The notes beneath the pieces were generated by a model. That model was not told the origin of the DNA, made no database searches, and saw nothing but the letters and a program-made list of their open reading frames with translations. A stretch of DNA of 64,000 bases, taken from positions 186,001 to 250,000 of the forward strand of contig JBAMDO010000057.1 of assembly GCA_037074765.1 (NCBI GenBank). Reading direction: 5' to 3'. Of this stretch, positions 1 through 13,800 are shown piece by piece. How positions within the stretch are numbered: the stretch's first letter is position 1; every line of letters begins with the position of its first letter. The stretch is from Mansonella perstans. Taxonomy: Eukaryota; Nematoda; Chromadorea; Rhabditida; Onchocercidae. The position numbers and the translations under genes were made by a program.

Positions 1-162
1 TTAAAAATTAACTAATTATAAATAAAAACTGATCAACTAATTATACATAAAAACACTGCTCAAATAGCATTAAAATTTATTTTCCTAGACGACAAAGACT
101 TGGATATCCTACTGAACGCACAATTTTTTAACAATGGTAGAAAGTTTAATTTAATGAATCAC

Positions 163-280
163 TCAATCGCAGCAATATCTTTGTAATAAATTTGATAAAA
201 AAGATGCATACCACAGTAGGTTTCACACCAAATAAGAATTTTTTATCGCCTAAGATTGCATCAATCGCAGCAATATCTTT
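163..280. repeat. 20-bp direct duplication of FAXC coding sequence
   Basis: The 20-mer TCAATCGCAGCAATATCTTT occurs at 163-182 and again at 261-280. The second copy is coding (residues KDIAAID of the FAXC-like gene, on the minus strand). The first lies in the presumed intron just downstream of that exon's donor. Confidence 0.8.
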
Positions 281-2120
281 TTGCAGCATACTGACAAGAT
301 CATTTCGAGAACAGCTGTTAAGACCCATATTTGCGAGTGTCTGACGTACCTAAATAATTTTACTCGAACCACAACAACGAAGGGAATTTATAAGAATTAA
401 TAAAATATAAAATAAATCATTACTTAATCAAATAGCTAAAAAGTAACCTTGCTATGGAAAGGAGATATTGTACCACGAATAAACCATCGTTTAATTAACG
501 ACGGTTCCAATTCTTGCAGAAATTTGGGCAAATTTTCTACGAATATGAAATAAAGCAACAAGCTAAAAACTATTCATATTATGTCCACGTTTATGTATAT
601 CATCATATGGTACTTCTAAGACCAACAAAAATTATAACTTACTAATGCGTATTGCATTCAACCATTCGATCGATCGCTCGCGAAACTCCAATATCAGTTC
701 CTCTCAACTCATCCTAAAAAAAACTAAAGTACCTCAGCATTTTTTGTTAATCATGACGCCAAAGCCAAAGAATTTCCAAAACGCAATTTAGAATGTGAAA
801 AAATCAAAATCTCCTTTACGTTTAGATTGAAATGTTTCTGCAGCTGCTCCATGATGAGCTGTGAATCGGAAATTTTCTCGCCATTCAACTCAACGAATGG
901 GAAATATCTTTCCCATGGTTGAAGAGTCCAATAATTCCGTAACTGAAGAGTTTTTTAAAAAAGATAAAAAGCTTCTAATAGCTGAATATTTAGAATATTA
1001 GGTGTTAGTGAAAGATGCAAATAAGCCAGTAAAACCGATTAATCAACTAAAAATTAATTAACTGAATAAATAGATAAATAATGAATGAATAAAAAGAATG
1101 AATTGAATGAATGAATGAAGAAATAAACAAATAAGTGAATAAATAAAAAAAATAAATAAACATACATGCATATATATGTAGACATATATATTGCATCTTT
1201 TAAATGCCAACTTTTACATAACTTACAAATGGTACAATTTTCAAATCACTCTTTGATGAATCATTGATGGTTGATGTCAAATTAAGTAAAATTTAAAATA
1301 TCGAAAGTACGGAAATTAATAAGTGTCACAAAAAAACAACAATTTAATCATATGGGATCACTTTCTGGCTGCAGAAATAAAACAAGCTCTTTCTACTTCG
1401 AAAAAGGGAATATGTGCATCCTACCTCATGTTTAAGTTCATTTGCTCGCAACCAGGTCTCAACTTTGAAACAAAATGGTGAAATATTGGGCGATGATGAA
1501 GCCCGGTTAAACTGGTAAAGATAAATAACATCTTTTTTCCATCTTTTATTATGAATTTTGAAAGTGCTGAAAAGTGATAATTATAAGAGGAAGTGCAATT
1601 GTCACCAAACTAAATTCAATGAATAACGCAATAATCCGTTTTTCTTTCTGGAACTCCACAAATTCTAATATTTTACAAATAAAAAAGCTGTTTAGTTCTA
1701 AATACTTTCTGATCACACGTAAAATTCAATAGGAAAAGAGCATTAGTTCAAAATTTTTATCAAAATGATAGCAGAAAGTGAAAATACACCACTGAAATGA
1801 GAAAATAGATGAAAAAATTTTCAGTGAAAATCAGTCAAAAATTACTCGTACAGAAATATTTGAAAGACGATAAAATTTAAAGACTATTAACTGATGGTAA
1901 ATTAAACTAGAAAATAAAGTTAAAATAGTCATACAACTGATTATTTGAATTAGAAAAATGGAGCTATTTGTCATAATGAGATAAATGATTACCGATTTTT
2001 AGAAGGAACCTGTGATAGAACAGTCGGAATTCTACGCAACATTGCAGTAGCACCAACCGATACTTCGCCTGCACTTATCCCAGCTGATGTGGCTGTTTTG
2101 TATAAGCGATTACTCAGCAT
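213..2120 (-). CDS. FAXC-like (failed axon connections) GST-fold protein, 3'-truncated by window edge
   Basis: Six phase-compatible exons: 2120-1993, 1566-1425, 942-820, 713-643, 562-448 and 349-212, giving 239 residues before the window ends. The start is the ATG at 2120, which opens a mildly hydrophobic N-terminus (MLSNRLYKTATSAG). The second exon carries WKKDVIYLYQF and SPFCFKVETWLRAN. The third carries YFPFVELNGEKISDSQLIME, the hallmark thioredoxin-like GST N-domain core of the FAXC/metaxin-like family. The later exons (ENLPKFLQELEPSLIKRW; DAILGDKKFLFGVKPTV) match the all-helical C-domain. Family members are membrane-associated GST-like proteins named for an axon-guidance phenotype in flies, and related nematode proteins are cadmium-responsive; substrates are poorly known. 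The expected D-A-T-V-F-G stretch after KPTV and the stop codon are not seen, so the 3' end probably lies left of base 1. All introns have GT-AG ends. Confidence 0.85.
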
Positions 2121-2736
2121 TTGTATTTCAATTTTATGTCCAAGCCTGATAATTATCGGCCAAGAAAACCACCACTACATCTGCTATGTCTCTATTTTTA
2201 AAAATCTAGAAAGAAGTAAACTCTTCTTTTTTCACTGAAACAATGAGACCCATTTAAAATTTCTAATTAATGGCATTTTTTTTGGACAAAAACCCGAAAG
2301 ACTAATAAAATCCTCGCTAATTTTTCCCATAACATCTTGTTGTAAGTATACAAAACAGTATAGAGGATTAACCGAAATTATTCTTGGAACAATGGTCAAA
2401 AATGTGTTTTCAAATTTATTTCAATAATTTTTTATAAGAAAAATGTTAAATAAAAATATCAATTCGATATTATATTAGATATTTACATCAGTTCATAAAA
2501 TGAGAATTTAAGTTAAGGTCAAAAAAGATAATCCGAATTAAATGAAACTAAATTAATCTGTACATGCTACTTTTTTTTTTACATTTCTTTTTTTATTATT
2601 TATGGAAATATTACATGCTCAAATATGCTACGCAAATATTGCATATCAAAAGATAATATGAAATGCCATCTCACTGATAACAAAAACTACAATATTTCAG
2701 GTAAAACGATTTCGATCACTTTTATATTCTCATATC
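2121..2736. other. Intergenic, no gene seen
   Basis: AT-rich spacer between the FAXC-like first exon and the small membrane-protein gene. No open frame with splice support or family resemblance was found. It contains T-runs and A-runs only. Confidence 0.6.
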
Positions 2737-3275
2737 CTATTGATGAAATTTACGAACATATTCTTTAACGCCAGCTTGACGACGCTTTCTTTGTTCACGT
2801 TCTGTCCAAACCATAAATACTAGAGAAATGGAAAGTATACTTTCAATAAAATATATTGCAAATATTAGAACAGGAAACTTTCGAATTCAAACATATGTGC
2901 ATTAGTATTGATGAAGCCAGGTCTTTGAAACAAATGGAAAAATGATAGAGTAACTAATTAAGCATTTTTTAATTTTGAAAGAGGTAACCAACCAGTAGAA
3001 AATACAGCGAAGCATAGTGAGACTATAAAAGTGGTTCTTGCATAAGTTTCTTTTGGCCTTTTCCTGAAGAACGTTTTCAACAACGTCATTTAAATAAAAT
3101 AATGCAACTTTTCAAGTTAGCAATTCTACAATATGCACCTTTCAGCTATTCCCTGGAAAAACAATACATCAAAATCACATCTAATTATGTGAAAAAAAAA
3201 ATTAATCTCTGTTCATCTGTATATTACCTTTAGGAGTTAAAACTACTTTTGAACCACTCCAAATAAATTATCCAT
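2737..3275 (-). CDS. Small single-pass membrane protein (unrecognised), 60 aa in three exons
   Basis: Three exons, 3275-3247, 3063-2993 and 2819-2737, join in phase (29+71+83 nt) to give exactly 60 codons plus a TAG stop. The protein starts MDNLFGVVQKKRPKETYAR, followed by a single membrane span of about 17 residues (TTFIVSLCFAVFSTVFMVW) and a strongly basic/charged tail (TEREQRKRRQAGVKEYVRKF). The architecture is a short N-terminus, one span and a charged C-terminal helix. That is typical of tiny mitochondrial inner-membrane assembly factors and of ER microproteins, but I do not recognise the family. The last two exons have good acceptors (TTCTTCAG, TTTCTCTAG) and matching phases. The first exon is less certain because its donor (AA|GTAGTT) is weak. 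Function unknown. Confidence 0.5.
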
Positions 3276-4881
3276 GAATCTCAAGATGAATAGTATACAG
3301 ATTATAGCAATGAAGAACAACAAAGCAATTAAATTTTATAGTTGCTATTTGCAATGAATCATCGATAACCAGCAAAACAAGAGGAATTGAGCAGATACTT
3401 TTTGCACTGATAATATTTAGGATAATAGCAAAATAAAATTTAATCTCAAAATTATTAGTGCAGGTTGCAACAACCACAAAGTGAATATAAAAGTAACTTG
3501 TTATGTATAAAAATACACAAATAACAAATGTAATAATTCCATCCATCATACAACAAACATATTGTTTACTTGTTAACTAACATTTCTATGTTAATAACTG
3601 GGTAAAATACATTTCTTTAATGGTTATCATGTTATTAGTTATTATCAAATGCAGAAATATATGCTTAAATATGAAAAGAACTCGAACCTTATAAGTACGA
3701 TGTTTTTTCTGCGGAAATTAAGGAGATTTCACTTCCTTACTGAACAACAATAATTAAAGAAAGTATAAAACTGTAAATGATTGATGGAATTCATGATGAA
3801 CATTTTGAGCAGACGAATACATACAAATTTTGCATAAAATTTAACAAATCATAAAGATATAGTTAATGATAATTTCGAATCCGTTTGACATTACTCGATA
3901 CAATTAGTATAATAGCGAAATTTTTAAGGAAAACCGTATGTGATTTACAAACAGAAATCTAAGGAAATTTTCTGCAAAGTGGATGATACATTTAATAGTC
4001 AAGAAACCACAAATGTTTCATTAGAGTGAAATTCTTTTCTTCTTTTTCTTCCAAAAAAATCTTATGGATAACTAGGAGAAAAGAAAAAAAAAAAAAACAT
4101 CTCTAATACATGAAACTTATTCTGTACTTATCTACATAAAAAAAAAAAAAAAAACTTATCTACATGAAACTTATTCTTATTCTATAAATTATTCTGTTCT
4201 TCTATCTCCTCATTCATTTTCTGATTAAAATACGATTGATCATTCTTCGAATCAAAATTATGTAAAAAGTTTGGCAAAAAGAGTGAATGAAAGAAGAGTT
4301 CAAAGAAATAATTAGCATGTTTAAGGCCACGCTATCATTGAATAAGATAGAAACAAACAAAACTCAAACATGGACATTACGAGTGACTCGGGTCGTAATG
4401 CTTTTGTATAATATTTTGAAAAAAAAATAATTTAGGAATAAGAAAATGGCAATTATACATTTATAAGAGGCGTGTCTAACAGAAGTGTTACAATACGGCA
4501 ACAAAAAATTACAAGTTTTTAATAGTTCAATTTGAAAGACAAGACTCAATGCTTTTGAATCCTCGAAATGTTTCGAGCTCCAAAATTGGGCATATACTAA
4601 ACACTTGTCTGACCTACATAAATTTCAAATTCGAGATGGAATCAAATTTGAGAGCATTCAATGCAAAGAGGTGACAACTGATTAGCAATTCTTAAATTTT
4701 TCAAGATGCTTTATAAATAGGGAATTTCGCCAATCTATTAGATTGGCAACAAGAAGGTTATAGCTGAGAAAAAATTTAGTACAGCATCAAAAATTCAATG
4801 AAATATTCAACAATCTAATTTTCAATTTCAAAAATAAAAAGGCAAAACCTGGTTCTGAGAAAGCATTCAAAAGATAAACTG
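3276..4881. other. Intergenic / VPS13D 3' flank, no gene seen
   Basis: About 1.6 kb of AT-rich sequence with long A-runs near 4085 and 4140. It probably includes the VPS13D 3' UTR just left of the stop at 4882. No credible exon was recognised. Confidence 0.5.
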
Positions 4882-7800
4882 TCAAACAATATCAAAATCA
4901 TCTACTGTATTTAATGTTCGTTTTCCATGGTCGTAGAGTTGCTTAGCTCGACCAACCTTTTCGCACAGTTTTTTTGCTACTTCAAAATGATTACACCATA
5001 TATGCGGCAAACGCTGTCTTCGGCCGGATGAAACTTCTAGCGTTACTTCTGAAAGAAACTGGTTCATCTAGTGATTGATTTGACGCTTGAAGTCCTAGAT
5101 CAAAGTTTCAAAAAGGACTGAAATGTTTATTTATCGAAATGAAACTGCATAAGTGTTGAGAAATAAATTTTCAAAAAATCATGAAAAAATCCTCTTCGAT
5201 TTTCACGCCAAAAAATCATTCACAAAATGAAGGAATTACTCTATCAATTTCCTCTTAACAATGCTGACACAAAAGCTACGCCAATCAGGTTCGAATAACT
5301 AATAAAATGAACCATTAAACGTTTCCACGTCAGCAAAACTCTACACAGCAATGTCTTCGTGAACGTAAATGCAATGCAAGCTTATAAGCAATCTAATTAA
5401 GCGCAGCAATTAAGGTATAAACCACAACAACTAGAAAATGAACAATCTCAAAAACATAAAAGGAGAAGAAAATACCTATGGTTCCAAACAAGCTATTCTT
5501 TTCTTTGACGGGAACTGCCTGAATTAATTTAAGCTGTTTATACGGTATCCTTTGTATCACACTGCTGGGCTCTATATCAATTTGTCGAACAATATAACAT
5601 TGTTCAGAACAAACCAAAGCATACTGTCTTATCCTATTTTTGACTGTTGCATGATCCAACAACATTTCTACATCCAGTAATCTGCAAATCTTTCAAATAA
5701 AAATTTTAAAATCAACTTTCTTAACGTAAAACAGAGATAGGTCCGACACCTCCAAGTGGTTTTTCAGATTCTAAAGTACTTTATGAGAAAAATTTAGAAC
5801 TATATTTTCCCTAGGCTAAAGCTTACATTTCATTTGTAGCGAATCCGTTGATCCTCAAAAGTTCTAACTGCGCATACGCAAGCCCTTCAGAATAGCATGG
5901 CAAAAGCGTTTGTAAATTCATTGTAACTCGTGGTAATCGAATGCGATGTGGTGGAAAATATGACTTCTTCGCTAAAGAGTGATTGAAATTGGATAAAATA
6001 AATCAGATCGTCGAGGAAATTGAAACTTTCTTAAAACATCAGAAGCATATGAATGTCGATATAAATTCTCACTTTAATTTGAACATACTAAAATAAATTA
6101 AGATTTACTTGATGAACCGCCAACTATTTCTTTAACAGCTGATGCCGTTCCTCCGACCAAATCAAAAATTCCTTGCACAGGCTTCGTAACTGTGTCCACA
6201 GCACCAGTTGTAATTCCACGCACAGCACCCTACATTATAGTGAATCACATTTCATTCAATAAAATTTCGTCTTCCATGGAACAAGTCCCAAGACTGGTGT
6301 ACATTTAACTTATGATTCAAAATTATGTGAGAATAAACTGAAGATGTCCAAACACTTCCATTTCAAATTTCATTTAAAAAACCAACTCACCGTAAATCCG
6401 CCTTTACGACTTTCGTTATATGTGTTAGTCAAAATAGCAGTTAAGCCGCCCAAAACGCCAACACCTAGACCCTAAAAAATGAAAAATTTAATTAACTTAG
6501 CTGACTTTTTCGGTAATTTCCTTTTCAGCTAGATAGATGAATGTGAAGTTTTGACAAATTATCATTTAACAGAAACTCAAAGTGTGATGGATTTAAGTAG
6601 TAAAGAACAAAATATATTTGGCTGCAACTTTGTAAGACTTTTAAAATACAATAAGCTGGAAAACATGAGAAACCAATTAACCTTCACACCGCAATAAAGA
6701 TGAGCAAGAGCAATATTACTATCCGCCTGCGGTTGACAACGTAACATTCGTTGCCTCATCACTTCATGTCGTTCATCGAACGTTAATGCACCAACACCAG
6801 TAGCCATTGATGATGCTACCTTCAAAATATACTATTTTAATTATGCAACTTTAATTATTTTAATTACGTAGCCAACCTGGAGACATCTACTAGTTTTTGT
6901 AATTTATTCTGAAACTTTTTACATTCACACTATTGCTGTTCGCTAATATCTAATCAATAGTAATATAATGTAAGGATTTTTAAATATCACGCGGCGCAGT
7001 ATACACAGTGCCATCATTATTTTCAACTAGTATTTAATCAATAATAATGTAAAATAAGGTGAATAAGAATGTAAAGTACACTTCATAAAAAGTAAATAAA
7101 TGAGTAAAATATTTTTCGAAATATTTCATAAAGTTTATTCACTATGTTCCTTTCATCAAATTTTATGAAATGTGTATTATCAGTCTGACGAACATCATTT
7201 TTTTTAAACAAAATAGTTTGTATTATACCTTTGATAGGCTGTTAGTAAAACAATATCCTAAGCCGCTAACAAAACCACTCAAATTTCCTTCGAACAACAA
7301 TCCTTCGAAACTTTCCTTCAAATCAGAAGCAAGACCCAACGGATTACCGAATGCATCCATCGTCACTATGATGTTAAAAGTCTGATTCTTCAATTCTTCT
7401 AAAAAAAATTTCGATTTTTTGTAAACATGAAATCAATATCTCTTTTATTTAGTTGAAAAACAATGATAAAGTTAACCAGAAAAGAGGGCTATATATATTT
7501 AATGATAAATGATGTAACCATTTAACACAGAACTATTTGCGGTATCGGGATATAAACAGTGTGTATCGAGGTCATAAAACAATAATAAGTCGATGTAACC
7601 TATAAGTAACGCATAGTTTCAGCATTTCAACCTACCGAGATAAAATTTGCTGAGTGTTTCAACCAGAAATGCAAACGTTCCAAAATATCGAAACTGTCGA
7701 AATGGTGGAAGAGAAATCATTGCATTTTCGAAACTGACCAATTTCAAATTAAACTGCCGTTTCAGTTCCCGCAAATCAGGTGGTAAGCCACTCGTTCCAA

Positions 7801-10800
7801 CTGTTACCACTAAACAACAAAAAATTATAATCAATAAAACTTGAAATTAGAAAGTCTATAAAAAAGAAACCTGAAAGAGCCACGGCACCAATTTCTAAGT
7901 CAAATGTTCCAAAATAACATCTACGCGCTTGCACCCGGTCCAGTTTATCTAGCTCTGTGTTTGGTGGTTGCGATAAAGCATTAGGTTTCATACCTTCAGC
8001 AGCTTCCGCTTCTACAAAATAAAATATATTGAAACTGACCAATTTCACATTACGTAATAGAGATTCGCATTGAAAAAAACGTTAGGGATACATCAAGACC
8101 TTTTTTAAAGGCCGGCAGCAGAAGAGAGGTTTATTCCAACAATTAAATTATAAAAAAAAAATTCGTAAATTAAATAATGTAAATTAGCATTATGTCAAAT
8201 AACATACGTTGCACAAACTGAACAATTTTCCATAACAGCATTTCATCGAGCTGTACCGATAAATCACACATTTTCAAGCGAAAACACTAAATATGAAAGA
8301 ACTTACGCATAAATTTTTGAATAACAGCGGCCTTTTTTTATAAAAAATTATTTGTTTTCAAATTTTATCGATTATGCATTGCAAACCGATGGAATTTATG
8401 ATTAAAATAATGGTTAAAAATGTAATAATTCGAATTTGCAAAAACGAAAAATTTTAAAAGAACTCACATCAAATGCATCGTAGTGCTCGAAAGGCGTGCA
8501 ATTCATTTCTAACTTTAAAGCAGGAACAGAAAGATGCGATTCGAGGAGACCTGATTCGATATTTGTCATGTCTTGCTGACAAAACAAAACTTGCCATCGA
8601 TCAGCCGTCAGCAATTGATTATCAGCCTGAAAATGGTAAAATAGTAAAGCCTCAAAAATTTTTTGAAATATCTGAATTAAATTTAAAAAACTAGTTAGCT
8701 TTGACTACCAGTTAACGTTACTTTATATTTGGTTCAAAACAAATCGGACCTGAATCAACTCAACGCTACCGGTCATCTGATATGTTGGACCTTGACGATT
8801 CACATGCAACACTATTCCTTGAAATCGTGCATAAATCAGTTCTTCATGTAATCCATTGATGAAAGACAGTCCAATACCTACAAAAACCAAAATCAATAAG
8901 GACGAAAGTGTCATAAGAAAAAAGAAAAAAGTGATATGATGTCTCAAATCTAAAAAAGATTCATAGAACATGAACTCATGCTGTTTATATCTATCACACT
9001 TTTCAACGCCTGAAATAATGTACGTAGAACATCGACTGAATGATATAATTACATAATTTTCATTGCAATTTTAAATAAAGCACACTAAATGAAATTTTAA
9101 CTATTTGCAAATCTCTTTCAGAAGAAACAAAATAAAGACCGATTTTGTTTTCTAAAGTCTCTTGAAGAATCTGGAAATCTAATGAAACCTACCACTTCGC
9201 ATCGAAATATTTACTTCGAAATTCCATATATTGTTAGGATTTATTTCACGGATGACAGATTGTGGTTGCAAGTGAAACAGATGATCAGAATGCGATATTG
9301 CATTTGCTTGGTACGGTTTCTGCCGATCTGTTATGCGGACTACCTTCAAATATAATCTTATCTTAGCTTCTCGTAAGAAAACATTACCAATTATATTGCC
9401 AAATTACAATTATATTGGCTTTCAGTTTTTTTTCTTTCGGAAGAATTCGAGAATTTTGATATGTAAAAAAGCTTGAATTCAGTGAATTTAACAAAAAATG
9501 AAAAATTGCGCCGGTTTATCAGAAAGCATTCAAGGATTTAAGATTACAGCTGCATTGCAAAGGAAGTGACTATCGTTTCGAACTCATCAAAAATTTTCGA
9601 CTATTTGAATAATGATAAAAAGTTAAAGCAAACATACCATAGTAGGTCCTCTGTAAAAGCATTCAACTTCTAAAATACCACTTCCTGGGAGTTGCGACTG
9701 TAGTTCCCATATTTGCTCAAGTGGAATTCCTTTCTTATTCAGCGTAGATTTCTTGTTAGGAATAGCGAGCAACACTTCTGTTTTGCGTGCCTCAACAAAC
9801 ATCCCTTCCACTCTACAACGTAACTGCTTCTCCTGAAAACTTTATTCAGTTGTAATAACCTAAAATAAATTTTTACCAGAAAACTAATTTTTGTCTTCCT
9901 TTCTTAGTCACTATAATTTTATAAAATGCCCATATTTCATTACTCACATTTTTTCACTTCGTATTTTATATTGCTAAGTTGCACTATCATTTTTCAGTGC
10001 GTATTTAACGGGGAAATAAACATTTAAAACTACCATTCTTACCGGTGTAAACTGCCATTTTTGGAAACGGTCCCTTGCCGAGTTTCGTTTTAGCATCATT
10101 AATACAAATCCTCCATTATCCAAAACATCGAGTACGTAGCGTTCTCCTGTTTTTGAACGATTATTCATTCCAATATTTTCAACACAACCGTCCTGCGTAA
10201 AACGCCACAACTGATTATGACTACTGTCGCTGGGATTCAGTTTATTCAATATTACTTTTCCTTTTTGTAGCACCTCCAGTACTAGTTCAAGTTCATCTGT
10301 GAAGCCTCTTTCTGGTTCCCTGCAAAATTTTTTTTTTGAAATGTATGTATTTATAAATATATATATGTATGCATGAAAATAATGCTGCATATATCCCAAA
10401 TAAATCTAGGTATGAAACTCAATCACATGCGGTAAAAAATAACAAATAAGATGTGCAGCTGAAACTAAATCCACATAGAAGCAATTACAAAAAATAAACG
10501 AAAATTTTCCTTATTCCTCATTACAAAGAAAAACAACAAACAAACCTTTCAAAAGAATGAGCAAACTTGATAAAAACATCATTAGTATACACTAAAGGCT
10601 CTCCCACTCCTGGCTTTTGTGAATCATAGCAATTGGATTTGTTTTCGAACACTTGAAGTATCAAAAATTTCGGTGCATAATGATCGTCCCAAGCATAATC
10701 TACTGTACTTCTTGCTTTGCAAATCGTTCGTAAATGAGAGCGAGGCCTAAAAAGCAAATCCTAGATAATAAACAACTGGGCCAAGTAATTAATGAAAGAT

Positions 10801-13800
10801 GAAAACTAGTGAATGATTTTACATATTTTGACCAACAAAAGTTAATAGTAATGTCAAAATATTTTTAAATTTACAAAATATAGAATATATATTTTAACGT
10901 TTAGATGTCTATTACTCCTTACCTTTCAATTTTTTGCTGATATAACACCGGAACATCGGAGAGATTTTCCAGCTGAATTGGTGGTGGATAATAACGGACG
11001 TCCGTGAAGGTGACGTAAAATATAGCACTGTTGAGTGTCACCTCAACTCTCAGAAATTGAGGTGTTTCATCTGCATCTCTTCAAAATGAGTACGAAACAA
11101 TGAGAAAAAAAATTTTGGTGCGGCAGACAGAGAGGTCCTATACATTTTAAAAAATACTACAACATTCACCTTAAATGATGATCGATGCATTCACAGTCAG
11201 ATACTATTTCATGTGTAACTACTATATCAACAAGAAATGATATTTTGGACTTATTTTTCGAAAAAAGCAATTTACTGCTATTTTTTATGAAAAAATATTT
11301 AGGTAATTGTATATGTGTTGATCCGACAAAAATCTTATAAATTCAAATATTCTTGAATTACGCTTCCTTTATTTCTCCTCATAATTAAAATTAAAACCTC
11401 ATAGTAACATGAAAGGAGCTGATGAGATCGATTCTAAATGGACAACTCCAATACTTGACATCGTCACGTTTTACACATATCATTCGATTATCCTCAAAAT
11501 TTTCATTCCAAATCAGTTTACACTTGCTAGCCACTTTTACGTGTTGATTGGATTGCTTAAAAAGTTTTTATTAATCATCAACTAAAATAAAATGGATAGA
11601 ACTCTTTGTTTGGTAATTGCGCCGAATTATTAAATTACTTTATAACTATTAGTTAAATTACTACTGGTTCCTCTATGAAAAGTAAAAAAAATTTATTTCA
11701 CAAACGGAACGATGGCATACATCATTAGCATGCCAATCCTCGCTATCACAATATAATTTCCTACACATACTGAATAAAACAAAAATCATATACATCAACG
11801 TGATCGACTGAATAAAACAAAAATTACATACCTCAGTGCAATCGATGTGGCTTAGCGAAAGTCCGAAAGATGTTTGATTATTGAGCACGTAACGTGGGGT
11901 AAGCATAACTACTTGCGTATCTTTGTATCTACCAGTTCCCTGCCGCACTTCCACACCGATATTGTATATCCTACAATGAATAAATTCAAAATTAATCATG
12001 GCATGCATGCCAGTAGCAAAAAAGATTTGGTTTTAAAATACGAAAAATCAGGAACTTGAAGATGAAAACAAACAGTGTCGGTTGTTGGTCGTGAATTAGC
12101 CGTAATTTCATGGAATGCAGTCCAACTGTGAGTGGAAACTTCGGTCCAAACAGTGGTTTGTAGCTCTGACTGTTATAATTCCGACCGATCCTTACAGTAC
12201 ATCTAGAAAAATAATTTTTATAATTTTAACTAAGATATTAAAGATAGTTATTAAACTAAATTTTTCTCAATTTTGGATTTCAAGATGTACTGTTTTGGGC
12301 AGTTATCGTTAGCAAACGAAAACATTAATGGATTTCGATCCTTTGCACTTTCATGTTCCTCCATCTGTCCAGCAGCTATATCATTTGTTGCTTCCTGTTT
12401 GATAATTAGCGGAACACCGGATTTATTAACGATCCAATATGGTACCTATAACAGTATAATGAAAAGTTTTCAATATGATGTCAAATCAGCACAAAATATT
12501 CCTTTAAAGTTGAGGTTTAAAAGCGTTTTAAAGAAAGAAGGATAAAATACAATGAATTAGAGTTTTTCATATATGAGAATGACCCGCAAATCAACTCATC
12601 TTGTGGTTTTTTTTAAAGATACAACAAAAGAAATTACTGAAAAAATTTACCCACAAAGCCAGCAAAACAGCTCCAGTGCTACCGATACTCAGACTACAGT
12701 ACATATCCAGATATCGCTTTTTCGAATCTTTCATGCGTAGATGCAAGCGATCTACATCACCAGCTTTTTGCATCAGTGAAGATCTGAAAAATTCGTAATT
12801 TAAATCTTATTAAAACATTTTCAATTGTATACAGCAAAATTAAGCTTAAGAATTTTTAAACTCAGAAAACTTCAATTTGAGGATTTCTTGCTGATGGAAG
12901 ATAAGGATCTTTTTTTTTGAATTCATACTTTGTAACTGTAATTTCTCGTACTGAGACGAATCGATCGGTGACAACCTCAAAACTGATACTTTCGGCAGTA
13001 TTAACCTGCAATTCAGCAACTTCAACAGAATAAAATCCATGAAGCAATGCTTTTGCCTTCAGAATTTATCAAACCTGCACCAAACGGGACTCTTCATTCC
13101 AGATAAACTCAGAAACAAATTAAATAGATTATAAAATCAAAGATAGAAAAAATACTCACAGACGTAATTTGTATTTGTTTGCTGGCAGTAACAGTATATT
13201 TCCTACCAATAATCCGAAATTCTGCATCAACTGGTAATAAGTTGAGCACCGAGAGAGGAGGTGAGAAACTTATTGTGTGTCCGGAAAGCATTTCGTATTC
13301 CGGATAATGTTCTCGCTTTATCGATAAACATATCCTGAAAAAAATGAGCTATAATTCTAATAAATCAAGCGGACTTGCTTTATATTTAAGTGAAAAAGAG
13401 AAAATTCTAAAAAAAAATTATAAAATTACCACAAGCATGCATCAAACACATCAAATTTCAACAGTTTATTGATTCTTTCGCCTGCACTCTTTGCTTCCTG
13501 CCATTTTACCTGGAATCAAAACATACATTTCAGTTTCAAAATTTGACAAAACACTTCCAATTATTTCTGAAAATACTTCATGGGTCCTCGAACAATTCCG
13601 ATCATTTGGTTTGACAGCCATCGAAGCGTTCGCAAATTTGAGTGGCACGTGCAATATTTTCTTCGACTCAACTTGAATAATTGATGTTTCTTCAACAAAA
13701 ATTATTTCATTATTTCAAAATTATTTTCGGCGATGCATTAAAACTTCGTAAATTATTTCATATTTTCAGTAGTAGAAAAATGAACAAACCTGAAATTTTC

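Noticed and set aside
1070..1165. AATGAATGAATAAATAA-rich stretch resembling a short tandem repeat
   Set aside because: Irregular low-complexity AT sequence within a FAXC intron, without a stable unit.
3268..3549. 93-codon minus-strand ORF, very hydrophobic
   Set aside because: Low-complexity hydrophobic frame from AT-rich DNA. It overlaps the first exon of the better-supported small gene and has no family resemblance.
8473..8694. Plus-strand ORF of 73 codons
   Set aside because: Lies opposite VPS13D exon sequence encoding [20 protein letters not shown], which continues the minus-strand gene.
12273..12545. Plus-strand ORF of 90 codons with Cys/Ser
   Set aside because: Antisense of a VPS13D exon and its flanks; no splice or family support.
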